Source: Lineus longissimus (lineage: Eukaryota > Nemertea > Pilidiophora > Heteronemertea > Lineidae). Taken from it: DNA of 64,000 nucleotides. The stretch spans positions 5,788,756 through 5,852,755 of the forward strand of contig NC_088318.1 in assembly GCF_910592395.1 (NCBI RefSeq), read 5' to 3'. The notes under the pieces are model-generated. The model was not told where the DNA came from. It searched no databases and saw nothing but the letters and a program-made list of their open reading frames with translations. Positions 33,119 to 43,787 of the stretch are shown piece by piece. Numbering within the stretch: position 1 is the first letter of the stretch; each line of letters begins with the position of its first letter. The translations under genes were made by a program, and so were the position numbers.

Positions 33119-34105
33119 ATGCCATTTGCTATGAAGAAGTTTAGTGTATGTGAGAGATGCCAGAGACAGTTTACCAAAAAAGAATCCCTGCTAAGGAAAC
33201 ATCTATCGAAGTGTAAACGAATCGCGAAGTTTGATCGAACAGCATTCTGTATATACGGCTGTGGGAAAGTTTTTACGACTGATAAGAAAGCGGAAAAACA
33301 CGCATTGAGTTGTTTAACAAAGATGAATGTAACAGATAAGCCACTGGTAGTTAAAAGAGAGAAAATGTCCCAATCACCCGTCGTCACAGTGATCGAATCA
33401 AGCGAGGACAGCTTCAAGGAGTCCCCTTTACGATTTCAAGCAAACAGCAAGAGACATCGGCAATTACTTGCTGATGTATTCCGCGACCATATTTTTGACA
33501 CAGAATTTATGACTGAAACGAACCCGCACGAGTCGATGGATACAACTAACTCGACACCCGTGCAAGACGAACTGTGCTCGTCATACATTGCAAATATGAA
33601 ACTGTCACCTATCTCTGATGATGAGAACACTGAAATGTCAAATGGATATGAGTCGGCACAAATGATAGCTAATATGACTGTGAACTCTAATCCCGGCCTT
33701 GGTACTTATGTACCCGCAGAAGAGGAATATGTACAGGCGGTGAATGCACTCTCAGTACCTGTGAACGAAGAATATCTTCATAGTAAAACCGCTGACGAAG
33801 AATATGTTCCCGCGCCGATTGCATCTTTAGTTACGCCAGTTTCGTATACGCCGACGCCAATTAAGGCAGCAACAACATCGCCACCGAAAATGATACCTCT
33901 CGAACCCGTACCTGGTGAGGAGCCGAAGGACCCCAGACATACCACATTGAACTCGAAGAAAATTACAACACAGAATCACCTGCCCTCACTAGACAATTTC
34001 ATACCCTGGGAGTTTAAGAAAGTTACAATCACAACAAAGCCGGACGGTACTACGATAACGGAAATCAGAATATGGAGGTACGGAAAACCAAGTAACGAAG
34101 AGTGA
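33119..34105 (+). CDS. 328-aa protein with two N-terminal zinc-finger-like motifs
   Basis: ATG 33119 opens a single 328-codon frame. Residues about 8-32 read CERCQRQFTKKESLLRKHLS and then KC (a C2HC-type finger); a second runs CIYGCGKVFTTDKKAEKHAL followed by SC. The middle is acidic and Ser/Thr-rich, with repeated EEEYV/DEEYVPA/NEEYLHS motifs near residues 200-240. A Pro-rich stretch follows, and the C-terminus has WEFKKVTITTKPDGTTITEI, which looks like beta strands. I do not recognise the family. It lies just after a retroelement-like tail and before an LTR-like promoter, so it may be an extra ORF of an LTR element; a host gene is also possible. Confidence 0.55.
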   Translation: MPFAMKKFSVCERCQRQFTKKESLLRKHLSKCKRIAKFDRTAFCIYGCGKVFTTDKKAEKHALSCLTKMNVTDKPLVVKREKMSQSPVVTVIESSEDSFKESPLRFQANSKRHRQLLADVFRDHIFDTEFMTETNPHESMDTTNSTPVQDELCSSYIANMKLSPISDDENTEMSNGYESAQMIANMTVNSNPGLGTYVPAEEEYVQAVNALSVPVNEEYLHSKTADEEYVPAPIASLVTPVSYTPTPIKAATTSPPKMIPLEPVPGEEPKDPRHTTLNSKKITTQNHLPSLDNFIPWEFKKVTITTKPDGTTITEIRIWRYGKPSNEE

Positions 34106-34142
34106 AATCGGATGACTCTGTATTTGTGAAAGGCCCGGCCGT

Positions 34143-34310
34143 TACGTAAAATAATAAAATCAGAATGTATATCGCCCATGCTACGACATCGTCATCGAAT
34201 CACGTCATGACGTTATTAATCATCGGATTACTCCATGTTGTAAAATGCCTGGAAATTAAGAATTATATAAAATCAGAATGAGTATCGCCCATACTACGAC
34301 CTCGTGACGT
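34143..34310 (+). repeat. Short direct repeat after the zinc-finger ORF
   Basis: ATAAAATCAGAATG followed by TATCGCCCAT and CTACGAC occurs near 34150 and again near 34265 with small differences. It could mark a local duplication in a 3' untranslated or LTR region. Confidence 0.5.
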
Positions 34311-35880
34311 CGTGACATTGTTACTGTATACATATCAAAATACTATGTGTTTATAAAATTTGGCCGTTACGATATCTAAACAAAATTTACGGCGCTCGCC
34401 ACTCATAGGGGATCGGTTTCGAATATCAACGTGATCATTCTGTGACGTCTAGCGTTATGTGAGATATGTTATGAACTAGAATATAATGGATAAAACCAAG
34501 TCTCCTGTTAGATGGAATGGAAAAACTGTAGAGGGTTAATCCTGGAGAAGAATTTGAAAGTACAGATGAACAGAACTCTTGAACTGTTATATATTAAAGA
34601 AAATTTATATTGGTGTTTCATGTTTAATGTACATATGTTTGTAAAAAGGTTTCAAAATTTAAAAGGGATCGGAAAAGAGTAAGTTTACTCATGGGTATAG
34701 TAACTTTGGTGTCGTAGATGGGAGAATCCTGTTGTAAAATTTGACTTCTATCAAAATCTCGTGTTTCAAATTCAAACTGGTTTGAATTTTGGTTGGGGGC
34801 TTTGTGGAGATTTTGCCTAGAGTTTTTATGATCAAAATTGTTTGAGTTATATTTTTCGATGACAACCTATCATCATCTTCAAAATTTGAAACCTGGTCTT
34901 TCCATCACCTCTTCAATACTCTGTATCGTCGTGGGATCGTTAAGAAGATAGTATTTTGACAATTTAGCAAAGAATTGAGGATTTATATAGTTCAAAAAGT
35001 AAGTTAGGTAAAAAGAAGTATGTTCAAGAACTTGTTTCAAAACAAGTTATCTCAGAAAACGATCTAGGGTCAGCTTAAATGATCATAACAAGTTTGCTCA
35101 AAATCCTTTGATCTCAGCTGGTTTCGCCGTTGGAATGTACGCTGTACATTTCTGTACAAATACATGGGCTATGGTCCTGTACAAAGTTGTTTACCTTTTA
35201 CTTTGCGCTATGCCCGTAATACTGTGGCGCGCTTCACGTACATTTTTGTGTGAGGTCAACGACCTTGCGATCGAGCGGGCCGTCGTTGATTTCGATCTTA
35301 CAAGTGCGGTTTTCGGCATTGGGTCAATCTTTCATATAAATCCGTTATCCACATACAGGTGCTTTATCATTTCCATAAGATGCTTTTGAAAAGAGTTTGA
35401 CACGATACTGCCTGTTTCGTGATGACGTCATCGCATTTGTGATCGGGAATTTGTTGCGATATCGTGTTTGCTCTGGTGCATCAACGTCTCGTATTGAAAA
35501 GATATACGAACCAAACTATTCAAAAATTAATGTGTATGAGAGTCAAGGTATTTTCCCAAATGTATCTAATCAAATATAATGTATATATGGACCTTTGAGC
35601 CATCTATCTACCTCCAAAATGACTTTGGTCCGAACTTTCGTAACGCTGAATCAGCTGTGAGATTCTTGAAAACACGAGGCGAAGGGGTATTTTTTTGAAA
35701 CTTCGGGCCGCGCGCCTACTAAATGTTTATGAAATCAACTGAAAGTTTTAATAATGATGCCTGATTACCTTATAAAGAAACTGTATTCATGGTTTTACGA
35801 AAGCTTGTATATTTCCAAAGATTTTGTAATCCAAAGTTAGGAGAACTTGACATGTTGTAAATTTACCGAAGTTTTGATCG
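34311..35880. other. AT-rich interval, possibly LTR or 3' untranslated
   Basis: No supported coding region. A TGGGGGC-like purine/pyrimidine boundary near 34790 could be a polypurine tract before an LTR, but no second LTR copy lies in the window to test it. Confidence 0.25.
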
Positions 35881-35893
35881 CCGTCTTGACGCG

Positions 35894-35990
35894 CCAATCA
35901 GCGGCACACTCTGTGGCGTTACATTTTGTTACGAAATGTGTCATTGGTTCAGAGAGCACGACGCGATGTCGCGTTTCAGTATAAAAGGCG
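35894..35990 (+). promoter_or_regulatory. CCAAT/TATA-type core promoter
   Basis: CCAAT at 35894-35898, an inverted CCAAT (ATTGG) near 35943 and TATAAAAG at 35980-35987 are spaced like a classical RNA polymerase II promoter reading rightward. No host ORF follows within 300 bases, so it may belong to the U3 of an LTR. Confidence 0.4.
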
Positions 35991-36295
35991 TCAAGTAATG
36001 ACGTAAGATTATTCGATTCTGAATCATCAACAGGTGAACATTAATCAATAACTACGTCCCCGTGGCCCCGGTCAATGTCACTGTGACATGCATTGTCATA
36101 ACAACCGTAGATCAGCTGTGTTTTGTTTACATTTAGTGAAGCAGTGATTGAGTTTCTTCTATGCAAAGAATACATAATATTGTGTGACTAGAGATTTAGT
36201 TCTCATGAAATGTGCCTTAATGTATTGAATTCATAAGTGAAATATCTTCCATCTCGTGGAAACACCTACCAATATATGCTTTATACCTTGTATAC

Positions 36296-36487
36296 GTTGT
36301 GCTGATTCTAGATGACTCTCTTCCTCGTGCCCATTGGCCATTAGGTTGTGTTGTCAGAGTTAACACTGCCAAGGATGGTTTGGTTCGTTCGGTGCAGTTA
36401 AAGACTGCTCGGTCAGACAGTGTAGTTCGGCCAGTGGATAAACTCTGCTTATTGGAAGCAGTTTCTGAGAACTTTGCAAAGGACTGA
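36296..36487 (+). pseudogene. C-terminal end of a BEL/Pao pol
   Basis: The frame reads VVLILDDSLPRAHWPLGCVV, then VNTAKDGLVRSVQLKTARS and VVRPVDKLCLLEA before its stop. This is the conserved last domain of BEL/Pao polyproteins, after integrase. Upstream pol is absent. A purine-rich AGGGGGGAGA tract and the LTR follow directly. Confidence 0.85.
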
Positions 36488-36618
36488 TACGTTGTTCTTA
36501 TGGACCTTACATGTACTCGTTTGGACTCTTACTCTTGTCGGCTACTCATTCTATAGGATGTGTATGATATGTGTTGGTAAATGCTATACCTGAGAAGTGT
36601 CGCATTTAGGGGGGAGAA

Positions 36619-37280
36619 TGTTGCCGCCATATACTGCGGCTAGTTTGTCTTCGGCACCTCACCCGGCATAGGCGGAATCGGTCGCACACGCCAACATGAG
36701 ATATTTCTTCTTTAATCGATTTGCAAATTAATCCTCGTCTCAAACTGGAAATTCTAAGCCAAATGTGGCTTATTGTAATGAGGAGAGAGGTAATTATGCA
36801 GTATAAAGCATACAGATAATTGAAATGCGTTGATTAATAGTTGGGCTATTAATTAGGCCTGTGTTTGGCACGTTTTAATGACTTGATGACTTTTGCAATA
36901 TTTTAGTTGGTACTCAGTACGCCAGTAAGCGCCACCAGTTTTAGGATGCGGTCTTTTAATTGATATTCGTTATGCCAGGAGGCGCCACTAGTTTAGGATG
37001 TGACATTGTTTAAGATGTGACAATGATGATTAGTGCAGAACGTTATAATGGTTCCAGAGCATTAATTCGGTTAGTTTGGACTCAAAATCGCTTATGTTGT
37101 GTTTTTCCAGGATTCTGTTGCTGTTTAGAGACTTGTAAATATTAATCTGTTCTTTTGTCTTCTGTAATAGGAGGAATAAACAATTATATCTATCCCAGCC
37201 ATATTGCTGTAGATGGCCATGCATGCTTCGTCATTTGATTTAATTTTGACTGCAGTCAGAGGGTGGTCAGAACCTCCAGT
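36619..37280 (+). repeat. BEL/Pao LTR
   Basis: It begins TGTTGCCGCCATATACTGCG straight after the polypurine tract at 36607-36617. The same first 19 bases occur at 28339. An AATAAA is present near 37173. The right end is uncertain; TGGTATCA at 37282-37289 resembles a primer-binding site, which would be unexpected after a 3' LTR. Confidence 0.65.
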
Positions 37281-37405
37281 TTGGTATCAATTTCTTAATT
37301 CGTATAAGTTCTGTTACTACCATCTGCAGGGCTGCCAACAAGTACGATTTTGGCGTATTCATACGATTTTTTGTCGAAATTCCGGGTCCAATACGATAAT
37401 ACGAT

Positions 37406-37729
37406 CTTAGATCATTAAAATACGATTTTTGAAAAAATGTGTTTATTTTTTTCGGCACCCTGTATAATTCCCCGCGTCGTCATTTCACCGTTCGAAGAAT
37501 CCGTTCTACGTACTCGGGTAAACCAATATACCCGAGTGAGCGATCAGCGTACTAGTGAAGTTTGCGACTTAGATCATTAAAATACGATTTTTGAAAAAAT
37601 GTGTTTATTTTTTTCGGCACCCTGTATAATTCCCCGCGTCGTCATTTCACCGTTCGAAGAATCCGTTCTACGTACTCGGGTAAACCAATATACCCGAGTG
37701 AGCGATCAGCGTACTAGTGAAGTTTGCGA
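37406..37729 (+). repeat. Exact tandem duplication, 162 bp x 2
   Basis: 37406-37567 and 37568-37729 are identical as read base by base, starting CTTAGATCATTAAAATACGA and ending GAAGTTTGCGA. It includes ACTCGGGTA/TACCCGAGT complementary words. Identity implies a very recent event or an assembly artefact. Confidence 0.9.
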
Positions 37730-37875
37730 CTGAACATGTATGCGTTCGCTTACCCGAGTCAGTCAGTTCGATATCACGTGATGCAAGATGGCGCTGTCAA
37801 ACTGAAAATTTTTGCTGCGAAATTTTTCATGTTTTTTGTCATGTTTGCATGCCAATTCCATGTTCAATTGACAAA

Positions 37876-39092
37876 ATGAGGCGGGTTCATGAAACGGACA
37901 GCGAAGATGAATTCGAGGGAGATATTCGGGAACCACCAGCGAAATGTATAAGCTTTATTTAAGGTCATTACGAGCATTATTTAATGAAAACCTACCCCCT
38001 CTAAAAAATACTATTTGACACTCTCAAAATACTATAAATTGGGTGGAAAATACTACTTGCCAAAATTTAGGGTTGGCAGGTCTGCGTCTGATACGATAAT
38101 AATATTATTGATTTTATTTCAGGAAAAGAAGCTCTATGACTTCCTCCTCAATGACCGGCTGATGGAAGAAGTAATGGTGGAAAAGATTCGGAACGAGAAG
38201 GTATGTACTTTTTATTGCATCAATGACGACATGTTTAAAGACAGAGTGTGTTGAAAAAACTCACGGCCGCCACTCACTGATATTTACAGAGTAGTATCTC
38301 CAAATCAGATACTTTCAGTGACGATCCCCTCGGAAATATACATTGGTCACTATAGTATCAGGGGTGCATTGATGTCATAACGATAACAGATACATGCAGC
38401 AAGGTGGTCAATTTTTTTCTCCATTTGAAGATGCGTTAGGACAGCTAAGTTCAGTGCTTTTATCGCGGCCATGTCAACAGTTCCCAATTGCACCAAGTCC
38501 ACTCGATTATCCTGGTTGATGTGGAATCTTATAAGATTTTGAAAACAATTCTTTCCAGATCGACGCCCACACCATACTACTGATGGTCAGTGAACAGCTC
38601 GGGGTGTACATCCCAATATTTGGTGATAGACTTGCTACAAATAGTACAATCGCCTTCTGCAACAAGCTGATGGAGACGTCGTCCACATCAGCATCCAACA
38701 CTAAGCCTACGAAATCTTCAAACACAAGAAGGTGGAAACTACTCACCAAATTAAGAAAGAAAATGAAGACCTCGGCAGATGCCGAATACGATACGACATC
38801 AACTTGCCATGGCAAGCCGGACCGGGCAATTGAGTTGGGTTGGACGCACTACAGACACTCTGATGATGTGTACAGACAGGTTCGGAGTAGTAATGGTGGG
38901 GGCACGAGACACACTAGAATAAGAAAACAAGCTCAAAGGTCAGACATTATCCGACTAGGAACAGAGCTTTTTTTTCCTGATGGAATTTCTACAAACGGTC
39001 CAGTCAGTAAATTCATGTTGTCTCTGAAAGACTTTCGAGGGCGGGATTTTCTGGATGGTACCACTATTGCGGATTGTGTTAATGGACGCTAG
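37876..39092 (+). CDS. Gene with NGGGTR/FFP-type domain (G2E3-like family)
   Basis: Well-supported exons are 38123-38200 and 38559-39092 (stop), joined in phase 0. An acidic first coding segment from ATG 37876 (MRRVHETDSEDEFEGDIRE) ends near a GTATAAG donor, but its phase does not fit the next exon, so a small exon may be missing. The last exon carries Ser/Lys-rich sequence and then ELGWTHYRHSDDVYRQVRSS, NGGGTRHTRI and LGTELFFPDGIS. This combination is seen in fish G2E3-like and many invertebrate uncharacterised proteins; its molecular role is not known. A CACGTG word and an AAGATGGCGC word lie about 80-100 bases upstream of the ATG, typical of a TATA-less promoter. Confidence 0.6.
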
Positions 39093-40621
39093 AGTGAAAG
39101 AAGGGTACTAGGTGGTACTAGGTACTCAAGGCACTTCGGAAGGATGACTAACTTATACTTAATGGACAAATCGCACAATCACCGCCATACTATAAGAGTG
39201 TAATGCACATCACCGTGGGAAAGAAACTGATGAAATTTTTCTGAATGTATTGATTGATAAAGGTCACGTGAAGAACAAAACGAAGTATTTCGCAAATAAA
39301 ACGTTGGCCCACAGAAATTTTATAATCAGGGTCAAGGATGTTTTTTGGTGTCTGCCTCAGACCCGGTGAAGATGCGTTACATCTTCCTCGGACAATTACT
39401 TGCACTTATGCAGTTTGAGCACAAATCCTGAAGTCGTCCGTTTTGCCCAGTGGACCCGTCACACATTCACTAATCGTCAGTTCCCTTCATTCCTAATCAA
39501 GTAATCAACCGAGGCAGATGCGGTACTTGTCCTGTTCGTCCGCTGCAGGTCTGGTAGTGGTCAAGCCTCAATCCATGTCCATAGGATATCTATGAACATG
39601 AACGAACAAGTACAGGAGGAAGAATGCACGATTTCTGAACAAAACGCATGCCCAGCAAAAAAAAAAATATTCAACCGGCGGGTGCGACGGTCCGACCGAT
39701 GGACTCCGCATGCAAAAAACTTTCCTTTTTCGCCGGGATGGAGCAGTCCTCTCTCAACCTTGCCTGAAAAGGAACACATTCATCCAACAATCAGGAAATA
39801 CATGCGAACGGACAACATCGGATTGGACACTTCGCTCTCCGTTTACGCAATCTGTTTACAGTCAAACCGCAAAGGTGCCCAAATGTTTTCTGTTTTATAC
39901 TGTACGGGAAAACAATACACATAAATTTGGTGACCAATGCAATGGGGTGCTTGCCTGGGTCATATTTGATGTCTTGAAGTTTTTTTTCTCAATCAAATCT
40001 GTTTTTAATGTGTTTTGCGGAACATATTCCAAAGGGAAAAGAGTTTAAAAGTGTAAACTTCAGGGTTAACTCAACTCACAGTGGGAGGTCAATTCAGGGA
40101 TTAATGGAACTATTGTTAACAACTTGGCTTGCCACAGCTTTCTTTGATATTTGACCTCACCCAATGTAAGCCGTGATTGGGTTACAAGTACTCAATGAGA
40201 GGTGCATTGGATAAGCACAGTGATTGAGTGAATGTTTCTTCCGTCACATTGACCAAAACGTTTGTGAAGCTTTTAAATTGTAGAGTTGGCCTCCTTCACC
40301 ATGAAAATTAGGTCTGGTCAAAATGCTTCTTGCACAATGCTAGACTTGGTAAGAATAACTAAGGACATACAAGATGGCTACTTGTACTAGAGGGAAAAAG
40401 TCAGTCAAATTGCAAAAAAAGATCAATACTAGGGTTTCGGTATTCTGCCCATAGCTACCACCATGCCATATTTCAGCCATCTAGCCCCAGCTGTTACATA
40501 TTGTGTTTTGCTAACAAAAGACGGAAGCCACCGTATCGTCATATGTTCAAAGGCAGTATAATACCATAAGGTTTAGGATGCAGTATCATATTATAGGAGA
40601 GCTAAAGAGCTGTATACATAC
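39093..40621. other. Gene-poor interval
   Basis: No supported gene or repeat. Short open frames near 39592-40048 have no recognisable domain or splice context. Confidence 0.35.
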
Positions 40622-40972
40622 ATGGGTTCCTTGGATAATAAGTCCCATGATTCTCTGTCGATCGAATATGTTTTTCCCAAGACATGAATATGGCAGCTTC
40701 CTGAGCAGCTGGGAGGCATGTTGTCCTTTTAATTCAGAAGGGAGGTCATTATCATTGGCAACGTCTGACTCGCTATCTTTATCTTCTTTTTCCTCCTCCG
40801 ACTCTTCATCCTTATCTTTCACATCATCAACATAACCTCTCCGACAATGTCTGCTGAGGTCAGTAACTTCTTTATCATTTTCTAAATGTGCTATACGACG
40901 ACGTTTGCTGTATGCACGTGTCCATGGCTTATTGTCTACCTCCTCTTTTTCCTTGAACCCTCTCTTTTTAAC
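40622..40972 (-). CDS. Possible internal exon, acidic/basic protein
   Basis: On the minus strand an acceptor (TTTTTAG) precedes an open 351-bp segment that ends at a GTATGT donor. It reads KRGFKEKEEVDNKPWTRAY, KRRRIAHLENDKEVTDLSRH, an acidic run (KDKDEESEEEKEDKDSESD) and QLLRKLPYSCLGKN. Composition and splice sites look exon-like. Family unknown; it could belong to the same minus-strand gene as the segments at 41576-43787. Confidence 0.35.
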
Positions 40973-41575
40973 CTAAAAATATGTCCAGAGTTTCAGGAAA
41001 ATGGAATTTGCATTTACACTTTAAGCCCATTTCCATGGATAAGAATTCTGCTAAGGATGAACGTACTCACAGCCAATCTTTCAAGATTGTATGCCCAGCT
41101 CTTTCTGATTACATGTATATGTCAGAGCTTCTGAATGAGGGAGTCGATACTCCACAAGTGGACGGGAGATCAAGATGGTCCGAATTTGCCAGCAAAAGGG
41201 TTAAGATTTAGCAGTGAACAGCTTTTTTAACACTTGACTTCATGCATTACCAGCTTCTTTATTGGTCTATTACCATTCAAACATTTACAACTGCGGTTAG
41301 CTTATCCTAAAACCTTGTCATGATCAACCTCATCGAAACTGCCCCGGATGTGTTTCATCCACCAAATCCAAGACTCCATGAACATGTGGAATCCTGCTGC
41401 CTCAACTAACAGGAGACATTTTGCATTAGGATATGTTGACCAGACTTATTACGTTAACAATCAAAGTATATAGTTTGATGAAAGGATGTTGTCAGTTTGA
41501 CCTGTTCATACAGGCAACAAATGTATGCCTATATCCCGCTACATGTATCAGTCTCTGGTCTCATTGTCATCTTAC

Positions 41576-42115
41576 CTCTGCCACAGTCACAACTGATATA
41601 CCAGGCTGGTTGTTAGTTTTCTGTGTCTTTTCACAGAGTAGATCAGGGATACTTTCAACCTTCTGCCCACATATCGTACTTGTAGTTGATCTTCCTTCAC
41701 TGCAATAAACAAGCAATATGACACTTTTTAAAAATGCCTTCATTCTCATTCTCATACAATCAGAACAGTTGATACAATAAGAAAACCGACTGAGTGATCA
41801 GTCCGAGTCACCGGATCAGCACCACAATGCAAAAGACGCAAAAGAAAAAAACGTCAGGAGCCAGACATGACGCAGAATCGTTGCTAGTTGACACTGTCTG
41901 AATCCCCACGTACAGTAAAATGTCAGTACAATAGATCACATTCAGATAGATCTTCTTAGAATTCTAGAATGTACTTACTCAAATTGTATTCCAAAGATAT
42001 CAGCAACGACTGGAATAAACTAACAAAATTTCGTTCATTGGGTGCAATACCCATCTCTGAGCATCTCCGCAGCATCTTCTTCATTTGATCCAAAAATTTT
42101 ATGATTCCGCCCATG
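41576..42115 (-). CDS. Two exon-like segments on the minus strand
   Basis: Segment 41980-42115 (acceptor CTTTCAG, donor GTAAGT) can read MGGIIKFLDQMKKMLRRCSE. Segment 41576-41699 (acceptor TATTGCAG, donor GTAAGA) can read EGRSTTSTICGQKVESIPDL. The phases of these two readings do not join, so the gene model is unresolved. No family is recognised. Confidence 0.25.
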
Positions 42116-42465
42116 CTGAAAGAAAAAAAAATTCTTTTTAAAATTCATGATCTATCTCTTATTGGTAACATGCTTTCCATTATCCTCATGATCATTGGTC
42201 ATGTTGGTGTGGTCTAGATTACTCACTTTTCAGTGAACTGCAAAGTACGAAAAATGACCGATCAGTTTTTATTAACAAAGTCTCCCTTATCTTTATACAC
42301 CCAAATGTCATGAAATTTTCAAGAAAGGCGTCTTATGGTTTATTTATTTCGTTTGTGATTAATTTGGATGACTTTATATCCAACTTTAACCTTGGTGGAC
42401 GCTACTGGACATTGGTGGATGCTGTTTAGGATGACCGTTCAAAACCGACAAAAGTGTAGAACTTA

Positions 42466-42980
42466 GGGGCCTTGTCCAAATTATTCGCCGAAATTCGCCG
42501 TAATTCGCCCCAAAAACGCCACAAATTCGCCTTAAATTCGCCGAAAGTCTCCGGCGAATTTTGGCGAAGTTCTGACGATGTTTGGCGAAGTTTGGGCGAT
42601 TTTGAAGGCGAATTTCGGCGAATTTATGGCGAATTATCGGCGAATTTTTGGCGATTTTCTGACGAATTTGTGGCAATTTTATGGCGAATTCTCGGCGAAT
42701 TTATGGCGATTTTATGGCAAATTATAGGCGATTTCTGTTGAACTTTCCGGCGAATTTGTGGCAATTTTCCGGCGAATTTGTGGCGATTTTATGGCGAATT
42801 CTCGGCGAATTTATGGCGATTTTATGGCGAATTCTAGGCGGTTTTTTGTTGAACTTTCCGGCGAATTTTTGACGATTTTTGAGGAGGTTTTTGGCGAATT
42901 TTGGCGAACTTGTAAAAATTCGCCGTAAATTCGCCAGAAATTCGCCGGTGAATTTCGGCGAATAATTTGGACAAGGCCCC
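42466..42980. mobile_element. Harbinger-like MITE filled with GGCGAA words
   Basis: TTA at 42463-42465 and 42981-42983 flank a 515-bp element. The terminal inverted repeats start GGGGCCTTGTCCAAATTATT and are perfect for about 32 bases. The interior is almost wholly GGCGAATTT-type words in one orientation, switching to TTCGCC near both ends. There is no ORF of its own. The 3-bp TTA duplication and GGGG ends fit a non-autonomous PIF/Harbinger element. Confidence 0.85.
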
Positions 42981-43319
42981 TTACCATGTATATCTATATG
43001 TTGTTGGGCTATCCGGGCCAAGTGAACCTGATCGAAGCATTGAGTGCTTATGAGTCACACTATGCAGTTGTTCCGATAGAGACTTTTCAACTTGATCCAG
43101 GATGGACTTCTCATCTTCTTCAAGTTCGGACTCTCTAAAGTTTCCATTGCAGTTTTAAAGGAGTTCCCAGCATGCCTCATGTCGAACAGAAACTGCGACG
43201 AGAAAACATCTTTCAGTTTCTAAGGTTTGGTGACATAAACATTCCCATTTCATCGGCATTAATATCCGCAACTTTGAAAAATATATAAGCGTATTAGTTC
43301 AAAACATGTGAAAAATCCT

Positions 43320-43787
43320 TCAGTTTACAAAAATCATCAGGGACACATTTGCCGTCGGATACAGCAGCAGAGTTAGACGTCCAGCATTATGTCCAGTGGT
43401 CGCACTTTTCAAAACACTAATAGCACCGGTACTAGGCCTGCTAGTACTACATGAAGCGATATTACTGGCACTGGCAGTGCGGCTGCATACATGTGTATCA
43501 TCATCCGGCGCAGGACGGCCATGTCCAGGAAATACACGAGGCTGCTGGACATGCACTGTTGGTGTGCTTTCAGAAATGGCCGGAGCCAAAGTATAAAAAA
43601 GCAGTATAGAATTTACATGCCTTTCTTTCCACCAAGAGCCACAGTGCGGCAATTTGATAGGGCTAACGGGTTTTCTTTTTTTACTGAGTTCAATGGCACT
43701 CTCATTTTCTTCACAATAACCACATGATTGAGACATTCTGTTCATCAGCTCATCCTCCTGGACCCGCGAACCGCGCAGCACGCTCAA
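43320..43787 (-). CDS. Hypothetical protein or first exon, minus strand
   Basis: A 155-codon frame begins MSVLRGSRVQEDELMNRMSQ and contains SCGYCEENESAIELSKKRK and KLPHCGSWWKERHVN. No domain is recognised. A donor-like GTAAAT near 43615 could end a first exon there, leaving only the N-terminal part coding. It lies upstream of the other minus-strand exon-like segments, with the GGCGAA MITE between. Confidence 0.3.
   Translation of the reverse strand: MSVLRGSRVQEDELMNRMSQSCGYCEENESAIELSKKRKPVSPIKLPHCGSWWKERHVNSILLFYTLAPAISESTPTVHVQQPRVFPGHGRPAPDDDTHVCSRTASASNIASCSTSRPSTGAISVLKSATTGHNAGRLTLLLYPTANVSLMIFVN

Noticed and set aside
35108-35579. Short ORFs with hydrophobic residues near 35.1-35.6 kb
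   Set aside because: No start context, splice sites or recognisable domain. Length is within chance for AT-rich DNA.
42472-43021. ORFs rich in repeated ANSRRIYGDF or similar peptides over the GGCGAA element, both strands
   Set aside because: They are forced by the DNA word repeat and lie within a non-autonomous MITE with no start or splice context.
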